Shown here one piece after another: positions 1-11,040 of a DNA stretch of 64,000 nt. Made by a program: the position numbers and the translations under genes. The notes below the pieces were generated by a model that was not told where the DNA came from, ran no database searches, and saw nothing but the letters and a program-made list of their open reading frames with translations. The stretch covers positions 682,001 through 746,000 of the forward strand of contig SRSI01000001.1 of assembly GCA_005656395.1 (NCBI GenBank), given 5' to 3'. Source of the stretch: Strongyloides papillosus. Its lineage: Eukaryota > Nematoda > Chromadorea > Rhabditida > Strongyloididae. The number at the start of each line of letters is the position of its first letter. The first letter of the stretch is position 1.

Positions 1-3000
1 CACCGAATAAAACAAGAATTTGTCATGATAGTCGTAAATTAAATCAATATATGTCTAATGTTGATCTTCAGCTACCAAAATTGGAGGAGATACTGGGACG
101 TATTCCTAATCAAGAAGATCTGGTTTTTGTACAGTTAGATCTCCGAGATGCTTTCAAACTCATTGGTATTGCAGATGAACATCAGCATTACTCCACTATT
201 TCAACAGTTTGGGGAAATTTTTATTCACCATTACTTCAATTTGGATATCGCTGTGCACCTGGAATGTTTCACAATTATTTTGCTTCGTTGTTGAATACTC
301 ACGAGTTCCCAGATTGTATCCAGTACATGGACGACATCATTTTTTATGGTAATGTTTCATCGCTGTCTGATACTTTGCCCAAATTTTTCCGTAAATGTAG
401 TGAGAAGAATTTCAAATTGAATTTACCAAAGTGTAAGTTTTTTTTTAACACCATTACTTTTCTTAGCTTCGAACTTTCAAACAACGGTATTCAGGTTCCT
501 AAAGTAAAAATTGATTCTTTACTGGGAGAGAATAAGCCTGATAGTATTACTGGAATGAGATCGGTAATCGGTAAAGTCAATCATATCTCCAAGTTTATAC
601 CAAATTATGGTCAAATCATGTCATCACTTCACCCAAAATCTGAATCCAAATTTGTCTGGTCTGAACGTCGTACTCATGACTGGAATTCATTGAAAGATAG
701 CCTTGCCAATACTCTTACACTTAGATTTCCAAAGTCATTTGATACATTGATTAGAATTGAATTTCAACCACTTCCTGATGCTCTTCAATCTGTTATCACT
801 TTTGTGGAGGAGGGAGAGATGAAACTGTTGGATGTAAATTCTTGTAAGATGTCACCAACAGAAAGAAATTATGCTATTATTGAGAAAGAAATGACTATTG
901 TTGGAGAACATTTAAAGAATGCTCAAAAGATTTTATGTGCATATGATTGTGAATTTGTTACACCTTTCAAAGCAACTGAACACTTCATCAAATTTGGTTT
1001 GGAATACTCTTCAAAGAATGTTTCCAATGTTAGTGCTCGAATTCAACGTTTAATTGTTCCTTTTATAAGCTCTGGTGTTTCAATTACTTGTAAACCAAAG
1101 AAAGTCACCCAATTTTGTAACAGTGCTGTTCTGGAGAAAGCTAGAATGCCTGCCTCACTTACACCCTTAGATGAATGGATCCCTCATGACGATATATTGA
1201 TGTTTCAAGGTAAAGATGTCTTATGTTTACAACTGAAAAGCTTTTTAAAAGGTGAATTGAAAAATGTAGAAAAGTTACCTCACTATTTAAGAACTCGATT
1301 ATCTGAAATTGGGTTTGAAAATGGTTTACTTTGTGTAAATTCATGTCCCTTGGTTTCTCAAGAATTGGCGACCCGTTTATGTCTGTTGATTCACGAGCAA
1401 GATCACAAAGCCGAAACTGCCCTGTACAACACTGTCATCAATATGGTTTACACTCATGGTTTGTCAAAGATTGCCTCCAGTACCGTTCAAAACTGTCAAT
1501 CATGTTTGAAATGTCGTCGCAATCCAATCATGCGTAGTATAAAATGGTCGAAAGCTACATTTCCAAGAGAACGAGGTCATTTTGACTGTGGGTACTTCAA
1601 CTCTAAATGTTTTATTGTGCTAATCGATTCCTATAGTGGCTACACATTTGGGAGATTCTTGAAGGATAAAAGTTTGGAGCAGTTGATTTCTTTTTTTGAT
1701 TCAGTGATGGTGGACCAAATGCCGTTCAAGATTATTGTGAGTGATAATGAGCCGTCATTGTGTTCTGAAGGCCTATCGGAGTACCTGAAGTCAACTGGAA
1801 CATTTTATTGGGGGAAAGGTTATGAAAGATTGAATAGCCCCGTGTACTGTCCTACTGCCAATGGTCTAGCTGAAAAAATTGTTGGAATCGTCAAAACTAA
1901 ATTCAAGCATCTTACCTCAAAAGCAATCCCGTTCTCCAAGCTCATGTCGTACGCCCTCCGTGAAATCAACCATCAATTCAGAAGATCTGGTGAGACTCCT
2001 GCTGCGAAGTTCTATGGTATGACTGCTCACCTCAAATTGTACAAAGAACCACTTGGACTTCCTGAACCCACTGACCGAACACCCATTTATTTCAAGAAGT
2101 CAAGAAAAGAACAAGAGTTTATGTTAGATACTCTTGTTGCCAAGTTAGGACAACGTATCCTGATGATTCAAGACTGCTTTGGAGATGTTCATGCTGTATC
2201 AAAGGATTTCACTCACTTCCAAGGAAAAGAAGTTTACACGCTGAAGGATACATTTATGACCGCCGGTGAACTTGTACCAAAGATTGAAGACCCTGATGAA
2301 TCTGACTTGGACGACTTCTCTGACATCTCAGTTGAAACCGATGTACCAGGAGAAGATGTTGGTTATACTAGTGATCCTGATGAAGCTGCTTTCTTGTCCC
2401 AATTTGAAGCTGTTGCTGGTCATGACGACGGCCTTTCCCATCCTAAGAAAGATGATGTTGCTGACGATGAACTATCTTTGAAAAAAATCCTTGAGAAAGA
2501 ACTTGAATCCCCAGAGACCGACATAATTGCATTTATTGATGGATCTTCCTACTCTGGAGGTGGTTATGGCATATTGTTGTATCATCGTGATGAACCAAAT
2601 GAAAGTTTTGCTGCAGAAGTTATCTCTGAAAGAAATGTCAAATGTGGAGCTGCAAAACCTACCGGTGGACGTATGGAAATTCTGGCTCTTCAAAAAATAC
2701 TAGAAATTGCTGCTACCAGGAAATTCAGACGGACCATTATCTTCACTGATTACAAGAATGCCGTTGGAGCATTAAAATTAAATTGGATCGCGAATTGGGA
2801 TGAAAAAAATTATGTTGGAGTCAAGCATCCTTATTTGTGGAAGAGTATCTATGAAATGTCGCGTCAAGTCAAATGCGCTATATTTAAGATAAAAGCCCAT
2901 GTTAATATTGCACCTCAAGAGACCGCTGACCAACTCGCTAAAGGACTTTCACCCAAAACTATACCGGATATCAACAACTACTTTAAGAAGGGATCGGAAT

Positions 3001-3002
3001 GA
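1..3002 (+). CDS. Element A Pol, 3' part: RT, degenerate RNase H, integrase, extra C-terminal RNase H
   Basis: The reading frame is open from base 3 to a TGA at 3000-3002, so the protein begins outside the window; the first ATG at 51 lies inside the RT fold. RT residues are visible as LDLRDAF and YMDD (324-335). The segment after RT sits where RNase H should be, but lacks the TDAS-type start and looks like a tether. The integrase has an HHCC-like zinc region, a first Asp in HFDCGY, a second Asp in VSDNEP and a Glu in NGLAEK. A strongly acidic linker (about 2280-2480) leads to a complete-looking type I RNase H, with IDGSS, RMEI, FTDYKN and ADQLAKG supplying D-E-D-D. This is a Ty3/gypsy-like retroelement Pol. 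No frameshift or stop interrupts it. Gag, protease and 5' LTR are not in the window, and no 3' LTR could be paired. Confidence 0.85.
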   Translation, partial: PNKTRICHDSRKLNQYMSNVDLQLPKLEEILGRIPNQEDLVFVQLDLRDAFKLIGIADEHQHYSTISTVWGNFYSPLLQFGYRCAPGMFHNYFASLLNTHEFPDCIQYMDDIIFYGNVSSLSDTLPKFFRKCSEKNFKLNLPKCKFFFNTITFLSFELSNNGIQVPKVKIDSLLGENKPDSITGMRSVIGKVNHISKFIPNYGQIMSSLHPKSESKFVWSERRTHDWNSLKDSLANTLTLRFPKSFDTLIRIEFQPLPDALQSVITFVEEGEMKLLDVNSCKMSPTERNYAIIEKEMTIVGEHLKNAQKILCAYDCEFVTPFKATEHFIKFGLEYSSKNVSNVSARIQRLIVPFISSGVSITCKPKKVTQFCNSAVLEKARMPASLTPLDEWIPHDDILMFQGKDVLCLQLKSFLKGELKNVEKLPHYLRTRLSEIGFENGLLCVNSCPLVSQELATRLCLLIHEQDHKAETALYNTVINMVYTHGLSKIASSTVQNCQSCLKCRRNPIMRSIKWSKATFPRERGHFDCGYFNSKCFIVLIDSYSGYTFGRFLKDKSLEQLISFFDSVMVDQMPFKIIVSDNEPSLCSEGLSEYLKSTGTFYWGKGYERLNSPVYCPTANGLAEKIVGIVKTKFKHLTSKAIPFSKLMSYALREINHQFRRSGETPAAKFYGMTAHLKLYKEPLGLPEPTDRTPIYFKKSRKEQEFMLDTLVAKLGQRILMIQDCFGDVHAVSKDFTHFQGKEVYTLKDTFMTAGELVPKIEDPDESDLDDFSDISVETDVPGEDVGYTSDPDEAAFLSQFEAVAGHDDGLSHPKKDDVADDELSLKKILEKELESPETDIIAFIDGSSYSGGGYGILLYHRDEPNESFAAEVISERNVKCGAAKPTGGRMEILALQKILEIAATRKFRRTIIFTDYKNAVGALKLNWIANWDEKNYVGVKHPYLWKSIYEMSRQVKCAIFKIKAHVNIAPQETADQLAKGLSPKTIPDINNYFKKGSE

Positions 3003-4292
3003 TATAAATGAAATTTAAATAAAGTAATTGATATATTTTGAATATGAATTTTAAATATTATTTAAATTAGTATCTTATTATACTTTATATAAGTCTTGTA
3101 ATTTTTAAAAAGGGTACATAAAATTTTAAAGTTATTATTATGTTTATGTCAGTAAATATATTGAAACGTTAATTTATTAATTGATATGAAACATAAGAAT
3201 TTTAAATACAAATATATTAAGTCTTGAATTTAAAATGAATAAATGTATTGTAGTAAAAATAAATATTATTTTATAAATTCAAATGGCATGTCCATAACAA
3301 AAAAAAATAGGGAAATTAATTTTTTTATATCATAACTCTTTTTAAACTTAACTCATTTTCCTGTTAAAGAGTCAATAGATCTATTTTTTGACTTAGTGCT
3401 GAAAACGGGTACCAAAACGTTTTAATTGCAATAGATCAAGTCATTTTCAAATAACACCTCTTTTTGAAATAATTTTTTTAGGTTTGTTTTCAAATGATAT
3501 TTTGAAAGTTAACAAAATAAAGTAAATAATGGCTCATTTGAAAATGTTAACACCAGAATAAGAGGGTAAATTAATATCACTAAGGTTAATTAATAATTAC
3601 CCCAATTAAGAATCAAAGAGTGGTGAATATCTTTATTAAAAAAATCAAAGTAGAATATGTTAAACAAAGGCATGAAGACGCAAAGCCTTCTCTGATTTAA
3701 TAAAAATTATAAATAATCAAAATTTTTAAGATATTGTTGCTTTTAGCACTTCATATATAAATTTCTACGTTCCATATTAATTAATAAATTAACATTTCAA
3801 TGTATTCATATTTTAATTTTGTAGAGTCTTCAATCATTTATGTTGCTAATATACATAATCTATAGCATTTTACATATATTAAATTTTGTAAACAGTTGAC
3901 AATATTACAAACATTCGTTGTATGAAATTTTAGTCAAATTAATCAAATTGAACAAAATGAGCGACTGAATTATTAATATAATAACAATATAAAAAAGTGA
4001 TAGTTTATAATTACAAAAATAAAGTTATATTAATAGATAAACAACATAGTATTTAAAAAAGTCATAAGTATAAATATAATTGATATTATTGAGTTTCCTT
4101 ATTTTTCGACTATTTTAAAAATGTTAATTTTTTATAAGTTAAAGTCAATTAATTGTTTAAAGTTATTAAAAATATTAATATATTAATTTTTTTAAAGATA
4201 AACTATTTTTTACTTTTTGGTGCCTGATTTACTAAATAAATTAAAACTCTAGCATATTTGTTACTTTAAGTTTATTGAATCAGGGATAGTAA
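3003..4292. other. AT-rich noncoding stretch, presumed element A 3' region
   Basis: There is no convincing ORF. It should hold the 3' untranslated region and LTR of element A, but without the 5' LTR the boundary cannot be set. It contains one copy of a repeat found again at 57.8-59.1 kb. Confidence 0.4.
3325..3645 (+). repeat. Single diverged copy of the ~524-bp repeat
   Basis: The order of phrases matches the tandem array at 57768-59130: cataactcttttt with aaactta, then a stretch near cagaataagagggtaaa, then aaagagtggtga. Identity is only moderate, so this is an old copy. The shared order of at least three blocks argues against chance AT-rich similarity. Confidence 0.5.
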
Positions 4293-4826
4293 ATCGCGTG
4301 TACTTGTGACATAGAAGAAGAAGAAGCCCGTCATCAACGTCAACAAGAAGAGGCTGACCCGAATAACGGCATCATCAAAGTGAGGAACATCGATGAAGCA
4401 AAAGAAGTAATTGCGTTAAGGAGAGGGAACGTTCACTTTGAACTCCGAGGTCGCCTGGTATCAGTAAAGCCCGGCATGACATACCAAGCCTGCCTTAAAG
4501 AATTTTGTAGAAAGAAGGTGTCATGGGAGAATGGCTTCTACCAATGTTCAAAATGCGGAGCACAATCAACTAGATTCTACAATGCACTTTTGGTAGTTCT
4601 GGAAATATTAAACAACACCGACAGACACAGCATCGTAGCGTTCGACGACGTTGCTAGGAGATTTCTAGGAAGAGACGGACAAACAGTAGCAGCATTTGAA
4701 GGAAAATATGGGGAGAAGTTAGCACGAGATGAAGTAGTAGAAAGATTTCTCGGAAGAGGCTACACCTTCGTAATAAATGCAACTTGCTTGACAAGATGGA
4801 TATTGTCAACCGCCACACCCTGTTAA
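4293..4826 (+). pseudogene. RPA1 (replication protein A large subunit) C-terminal DNA-binding domain fragment
   Basis: The frame is open from 4293 and the usual ATG is absent; a GTG at 4380 is internal. The protein starts with a short acidic/Gln-rich stretch and then shows the signature of the RPA70 zinc-ribbon OB fold (DBD-C): TYQAC, x4, C, KKV, NGFYQCSKC, followed by an aromatic-rich strand and AFDDVARRFLG. The four cysteines have family spacing. In full-length RPA1 this domain binds single-stranded DNA and contacts the smaller RPA subunits. The N-terminal OB folds are missing and the expected C-terminal helix degenerates after GYTFVINA; a GTAATA donor lies there, so it may be an internal exon instead. 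Base composition is clearly richer in G+C than the flanks. It may be a host exon, a retrocopy, or cargo of a mobile element. Confidence 0.65.
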
Positions 4827-4871
4827 TTTTAATTATTATAAATTATTCTTTCATATATATCTTTATTAATG

Positions 4872-4909
4872 CTACTAATAATACTACTAATAATACTACT
4901 AATAATACT
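4872..4909. repeat. ACTAATAAT microsatellite
   Basis: A 9-bp motif, actaataat, is repeated about four times. A shorter related run occurs at about 4977-4993. Confidence 0.8.
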
Positions 4910-5031
4910 GTTTTAATTGTTCTAATAAAAAGAAAATTTATAATACCTTGTATATTTTTTAAATCAATATCTTTATTAATACTACTAATAAATAGGCACC
5001 TTCCGGGGGACTCGGTAGTAGATCCTATATA

Positions 5032-6484
5032 CAGGGTGGCCTACCTAATTTTCCCCGGACATTTGCATGTATATCTCCGCGCATAGATAAGCTACAAACA
5101 TAGTATTATAATCATTTTGTAGCTGAAATATATGCCATTCTAAATCTATTGTCATATCAACAAAATGTGGATTCTAGGCGGAGTTATAGGCTCTCAAAAT
5201 TTAGGTACATTTTTCGACTTTCATCAACTGTAACTTTTTTATTTGGAAAGATTTTTTTATAGTTGTTGCAGATTCTGAAAGTACAAAGTCTTTTGTACTA
5301 ACCCCCAAAATTACGTAAAAATTGAATTCCGGCAACTTTGTTTTATTTTTAAATAAAAGTTAAAAATCTTGATTTTTGCCAAAAAATCGATGTTTTTTAA
5401 GAATAACATTTTAATTAGATAATTTTTAAAAAGGTTTTATTGATATTCCGATAGAGTAAGCAAAGCTCTATCGAATAAGTATAGTGTTACTAAATTTGAT
5501 TAATTTTGAAGAAAGTTATGAATAATCAAAAATTAACCATTTTTTACAATAATTCTATAAAAAAAGAAAATATGTCAATTTTTTTCAAATTTTTGGGCAC
5601 GGATTATGTTTTATTTTCAAAAGTATTAAAAATATTGCCCTTATTTGATAAAAACTTGCTCATATTTAAAAAAACAGGGTATGAGATTATAAGCGGATAT
5701 ACAAGAAATTAAAAAAACACATTATAATTGTTCTTACAGAGTAATATCTATACAAAATAGTTTAAAACAATTGTAAATAGTGTGAAAATATTAGAAAAAT
5801 CATTTTTTTTTTGAATTTGTGTGATAAAGAATATTTCAGTTCTTTAGACAATTTATGAACAAACAAGTAATAATCTGTAAACTAATATGGGTAAGTAGTG
5901 TTATTATTGCTATTAAGATACCATAAAGATCGGGGAAAGTATTATTTGTATTTTAACTTTCAAATGAAAGTGTCAAAAAGTCGACTTTGGCAAATCCTAA
6001 CTTCTTTCAGAGTCAACCGCAAAGAACGGTCATATACTCATTCGATAGAGCTTCGCTTACTCTATTAGAATAACAATAAAATCTTTTTAAAAATTATCTG
6101 ATTAAAATGTTATTTTTAAAAAACATTAATTTTTTGACAAAAATCAAGATTTTTAACTTTTATTTAAAAATGAAACATAGTTTCCGGACTTCAATTTTTA
6201 TGTAATTTTGGGATTTAGTACAAAAGACTTTGCACTTTCAGAATCTGCAACAATTTTTAAAAAATCTTTGCAAATAAAAAAGTTACATTTAGTAAAAGTC
6301 GAAAAATGCACCTAAATTTCAAAAGCCCATAACTTCAACTAGAATCCACATTTTGTTGATTTGTCAATAGATTTAGGATGGGATATATTTCAGCTACAAA
6401 ATGATTATAATACCATGTTTGTAGCTTATCTATGCGTGGAGATATATATGCAAATGTCTGGGAAGTTTTAGGTGGGCCATCCTG
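5032..6484. mobile_element. Long-TIR DNA element, copy 1
   Basis: The ends are CAGGGTGGCC and GGCCATCCTG, flanked by TATATA on both sides, which fits a TA target. The outer roughly 450 bp on each side are imperfect inverted copies: the cataagctac/cattttgtagct blocks at 5070-5150 recur inverted at 6375-6440, and the gatagagtaagc block near 5450 recurs inverted near 6045. The middle (about 5480-6030) has no credible transposase. It is probably a nonautonomous Tc1/mariner-like foldback element. The small ORF at 5506-5712 runs through low-complexity AT sequence and is not annotated. Confidence 0.8.
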
Positions 6485-6683
6485 TATATAGTTTCCATTA
6501 TATTTTTATCTCAATAGTAAAAGTGTAAAAGTTTAAGATGTTATTGGTATTTTAAATACAAAAAGAAAATAGAAGTGGCAAAATATCTAAGTCCATAATC
6601 ATAATGTGGACATGGGTAGATATCTAAACCTATGTCATCCCCTTCGCAAGATATGAGTTACACACTAAGCTATGGTTACTTAA

Positions 6684-7916
6684 GAGGAGGCATACCTACT
6701 TCTCCACTACCATAATTATACAGGTGGAGAAGTATGCATATATATATGACATGGTTCTCCACTAATATAATATGGTAGTGGAGAAGTATGCTATATATAT
6801 ATACCTATTTCTCCACCATAGTATATTCCCATGAATAACTGATAAATCTAATCAGTATATTATTTTAAATGATCAATAATTCCATAGTTTAATGAATTTT
6901 ATTAAAAAAGTGTTGAAAATGTGGTAATAATTTTGGTACATTACTCTTGTACTATAATAACATAAAGAAACTTCATATACTCTAAGTAGACATTGTCTTT
7001 ATATGATTTATAATTTGCATTAAATGATTTGAAATGTATTAAATTGAAAGAATTTTTTTTGAACAAATTATTTTGGTAGTGGATAGAGTGATAATTGTTA
7101 TTTATCTGTATCATAAATATAATTTTGATATCAAAAGTTATCATATAAACAAAATTAAATTTTTTATTTCACTTTAAAGTAGTTTTCCCCATCAATTTTT
7201 TATCTATTTCATAATTCAATGGTATACTACTAAAAAATTTTTTTACATTCTGTGATTCTTCAAACTCTTAAAAAATCTAATAATTCGAAAAGATAAAGTC
7301 ATAAGAAATTACCAAAAAATAAAATTAAAAAAATAAACTGATTAGAGAATATTGCTATATATCTAATAGCTTTAATTTCTTATAATGTTACATATTGTTT
7401 GTAAAAAATCATATCTATTGTAATATATAGGTATATTTTAATAAATAAATGGTTTTAAGTTCACATCAGTTATAAAACATTAGAATACAATAGTATTATT
7501 TGAAGTAACTTGTATATAGGAGGAAAATGAAAAATCAAATTAAACAGTAAATATTTTTTTTCAATAATTAACAGTTTAAAAATAGTTTTTTTTATACTTT
7601 TAACCATTTAATGCAAATTACTAAATTTTTATAAAAGAATGTATTGTCATAATGTAGTGAAAAACAAAATTGAGTAAATATCTTTAATCTTGAATTAACA
7701 ATAAGACATTATTGATAGGAATTTATTGCAATATAATATTAATATAAACTTCAACTTTCAATTTTTTAATATTTTTTTATAAAATGTAATTGATTATTAT
7801 TTATTAACATTCCCAATATTGTTTTTTAATAATTTAAACGAAAAAAACAAGGGATTTTGTAGTTTAAATGATAATGTCACATAATGTCACTTCTTGTGGA
7901 GAAGTAGGACGCCCCC
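6684..7916. mobile_element. TTAA-type MITE, copy 1
   Basis: It begins after TTAA (6680-6683) with a terminal region containing CCTACTTCTCCAC and ends with the inverse GTGGAGAAGTAGG plus a C-run. About 1.2 kb is shared with 11692-12878, nearly base for base over the last 650 bp. Near the left end, the hairpin block CTTCTCCAC...GTGGAGAAG is duplicated relative to copy 2. There is no coding capacity. The right flank lacks TTAA, so this copy may be slightly truncated. Confidence 0.75.
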
Positions 7917-8423
7917 GATGATCCCAGGCCAAAAATTTTCTTTTCTTGAGCAAATTTTTTCATTAAAGCCGCAAAAAATTCACTATCATATATTATTTTT
8001 GTAATAATTGTATATTGTTGATAAATATAAGGTTTATCTCAATATTTTACACATTAATATATAATTTACAACATACCAGATGTGTCTAACATCCCTATCA
8101 TCATTGTATGTACGTGTTTTATAATTTATCTTACTGATATTTTAAGTAAATTGGATTAAATAAGATCATACACGAAATTTTGTTAGGTAAATCTGTTTAT
8201 TATTTCATGTTGAAAATCAGAAAGATACCAAATATGGATTATACCGATCAAGTGCAAAAAGTAGTACAAAATAATAAAGTTAAAAAGATTTGTTAAAACA
8301 ATAATGCTCATCTTATATAAATTAGTTTTATTAGAATTATTATATACAAATATTTATAAATAAATACAATAAAAAAACTGTCCAATTAAAATATATTTCT
8401 ATATATATAATATACAAAAAAAA
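7917..8423. other. Noncoding AT-rich spacer
   Basis: No ORF, RNA gene or repeat was recognised here. Confidence 0.5.
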
Positions 8424-8771
8424 TTATATTTTTATTTTATTTACAAATTCCTCACAATCCAGGTAATCAGTGAGATCCTTATAACACACAATATCAGTAT
8501 CATGAAGTCGTTAAAAATATTGAGTACCTAAACTTCATTTGTTAAAATGTATTATTGTTTTGTGCAAACTTACCTCCTCTACTCTTGTCGGATTTATGCG
8601 TACATCTCCTAATATCTCCTTGAATTTCTTGTGATGCTTCGTAAATGGAACAAAGTCGCATTCTACCCCTCCACACAATGACTTTTTCTCCTTAGCTATA
8701 GGTAAGACTTTGTAATCCTCAACTTCATCGTACGACTCGTCATAAAAGTTATCCTTGATTTCTTTATTCAT
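8424..8771 (-). CDS. Small two-exon gene of unknown function
   Basis: Exon 1 is 8574-8771 (66 codons from ATG), ending exactly on a codon at a strong GTAAGT donor. A compatible second exon is 8424-8477 (17 codons and TAA), after the acceptor TTATAAG. The predicted product is about 83 residues: an acidic N-terminus with many Asp/Glu, a short Lys/Cys region (SLCGGVEC), then a basic stretch. No signal peptide or membrane segment is seen. A TTTTCATTTCAG acceptor at 8803-8814 lies 31 nt upstream of the ATG, the usual place for nematode spliced-leader addition. The second exon is less certain than the first. No family was recognised. Confidence 0.45.
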
Positions 8772-8802
8772 TTTAACTATAAATGGGAAAACTTTCGAAG
8801 AC

Positions 8803-8814
8803 CTGAAATGAAAA
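8803..8814 (-). promoter_or_regulatory. Candidate trans-splice acceptor
   Basis: On the minus strand TTTTCATTTCAG precedes the ATG at 8771 by 31 nt. Nematode spliced-leader acceptors have this pyrimidine-rich TTTCAG form. It could also be an ordinary intron acceptor. Confidence 0.4.
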
Positions 8815-8870
8815 CGTTATTGAAATGTACTGTTTAAGATGGCTTGTAGATATTTGTCATAAAAAAAAGA

Positions 8871-9517
8871 ATGCTATCATTATATAATATTATCATTATA
8901 TATTGCCAATGTCATCATTTATGTCTACTATTTATAATAGCAGATGATATACCAAACAAATGTGTATCAAGAACTTTTGGGATTATTAATGTGTGTTTCC
9001 AACAACTATTAGAGTGTAGTCAGTACGGAAAATTTGAAATCAAGATCTATCCTGAAAAATTTGTTCTTCAATTCTAAATACAATGATTGTGTTGATGGTT
9101 ATATCTGTGATCATGAAACATATGGAGAAACGACTGTTACAGTACAACATACAACTACCGAGGAAAATTCATAAAATATATTCCAAGCACACAAAGACTT
9201 TAGATGGATTTTTTCAACAAAATCTTAAGCGTAGTATATGGGAAAAACGAGAGTATTTGATGAAGCAAAATTAAATTGTGTTAGTGATAATGTGTGCGGA
9301 GTTAAGCAAATTTATTTAAAAATCAACTATTAGATCAACTACGTGTTATGTTGGAGATTTAATGGATACCAACAATTGTATGTCATTTTACTTTGAATGT
9401 GACGAAGTCAACATAATCGAAGTTAAGGCTTGTTATAAGAATGGTATTTTCGAAGAATCCAAGAGTATTTGTGTCAATAGTTGTGTTTGTAGCAGAGCTC
9501 AAGATGTAGTCGCTTAA
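8871..9517 (+). pseudogene. Decayed secreted cysteine-rich protein gene
   Basis: The ORF at 8871-9077 starts with a hydrophobic signal-like segment ending LLFIIA, followed by a Cys-containing stretch (NKCVS, NVCFQ, LECSQ). Related Cys-spaced fragments follow in other frames: DCVDGYICDHETYG near 9090, and a stretch near 9370-9510 with C-x5-C-x9-C and a C-rich tail ending at TAA 9515-9517. The spacing in the last block resembles chitin-binding type 2 domains, but the match is weak. Frame changes and stops between blocks suggest a decayed gene; unrecognised introns are the alternative. It is transcribed away from the small gene at 8424-8771. Confidence 0.4.
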
Positions 9518-9788
9518 TCTTTATCAAAAGATTGCAACATAAGTTAATATTTTGGAATTCACGACTATTCTCAAGAATATGGACGACGTAAGGAATACGG
9601 AAAATATGTTATAACACTTTGTTTTTATCATATCCCATACATTTATATTCTATGGGAATTATTGTTTATTTGTATTGCAATAATGATTTCTATTTAAAAT
9701 AAGTTTTAAAATAAAATTTTACAAATTACAATAGTTCTAATATTTTATTTTTCCTTTAAGAATAATCTTTATTATAACACTCAAAATT

Positions 9789-11040
9789 TTACACATTTAA
9801 AGATTTTCGTTGTCTAAACTTTAATTTATTATCACTTATTATTGTCATTACATTTGTTACTTCGTTAACAACTTTAATACTTGTTCTTCCAAATATTGCC
9901 TCTCTAACATCTTTTATGAAGACTATGGAAAATAGAACATTTGAGATCAAACTTAAAGCTGTAAGTCCATCCAGTATCCGCCAAACAATATATATATTGT
10001 CACCAGCTTCAAGTAGTTAAAATATATAATTACTAATAAGTAAACTTACTTAACTTAAGATAAAAATAGAAAATAACTGAGAGCCATTGTCCTAGAAAAG
10101 GTTGAAATGTTTGGATAATTAAATTAATAAAAATTGTCTTGTTTTCCTTTTGTTTAGATTTCGAACTTGGAGAAGTCGATGCGTGTGAATTCAAGCGTTC
10201 AATCATGAAAAAGTTAATAGATCCAACGATTACTGGAACCACTATTGTAAAATAATATATCAAATCAGTAATTTGATTGACTATAGGTGATGTTGCACCC
10301 TTGATTAATGTACAAATCTCATCAGGTACCCATCTAATGCCTGATCGAAAAAACATTGTAGCAAACAACATGAATGATGGAAAATTGACAATAATAAAAA
10401 CTGTAAATGCAATATACTTTTGAAAATTATTTCTTGAAAATACAGTAAAGTATCTTTCAACTGTGATAACCAATGGTGTTGAAACTAGAAACGAAATTAA
10501 CATCATTTGTATTCTTCGGATATAATAACATATTTTTACCCTTATCAATCCTCCGTTATGGTATTCACCTAAATAATAAGATGAAATTGTTAAATTAGTA
10601 AAAATATATAGTAAGAGTTCCTCTCTTGCAACGAAAAAAGAGAAGGAACACTTGGAATTTAAATTAACAAATCTCCTAAATTAATGGAAAAATTACCAAC
10701 CTATCTCCCCCCTCCTTTTTATACGTTAATTTTATATCCCCCACATTATTTTTGATGGTTCTTTATATTTTATATATGTTTTATTTTATAGGATATAATC
10801 CAAAAGTTTTAATAAAAATTTACTATATGGTATATTTAATATATTGAAAAGTAAGACTGTCCTCTTCAACATTCGTCTCTTTTTGAGTGCTGTACATGTC
10901 AATATAGCATATAAAAAATATAAATTTGGTATGAGAACAATTGACATTGATACTTCATATTGTATTGCAGCAAAATAATAATTCTTGTTGATAGGATAAA
11001 ATTCTTTTGTTAAAACAAATAAAACTGAACTGTTAGACAT
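9789..11040 (-). CDS. Nematode-type 7TM chemoreceptor (three exons)
   Basis: Exons are 10824-11040, 10050-10568 and 9789-10006, separated by GT-AG introns of 255 and 43 nt. All phases agree, giving 317 residues from ATG at 11040 to TAA. Hydrophobic helices fit TM1 (near residues 20-45), TM3 ending VERYF, TM4, TM5, a TM6 containing a Pro, and a TM7 in the last exon (YIVWRILDG onward). TM2 is short and may be partly wrong at the first junction. The ERYF at the inner end of TM3 is the DRY-equivalent seen in nematode serpentine receptors of the Sra/Srab/Srb type. Likely a plasma-membrane receptor in sensory neurons; ligand unknown. There are no stops or frameshifts, so the gene looks intact although mobile DNA lies on both sides. 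Confidence 0.7.

Noticed and set aside
4784..5086. 100-residue ORF after the RPA1 fragment
   Set aside because: Translated microsatellite and noncoding AT-rich DNA.
5506..5712. 68-residue ORF inside the long-TIR element
   Set aside because: Low-complexity Lys/Ile/Phe/Asn composition, no motif, and its counterpart in copy 2 is not preserved.
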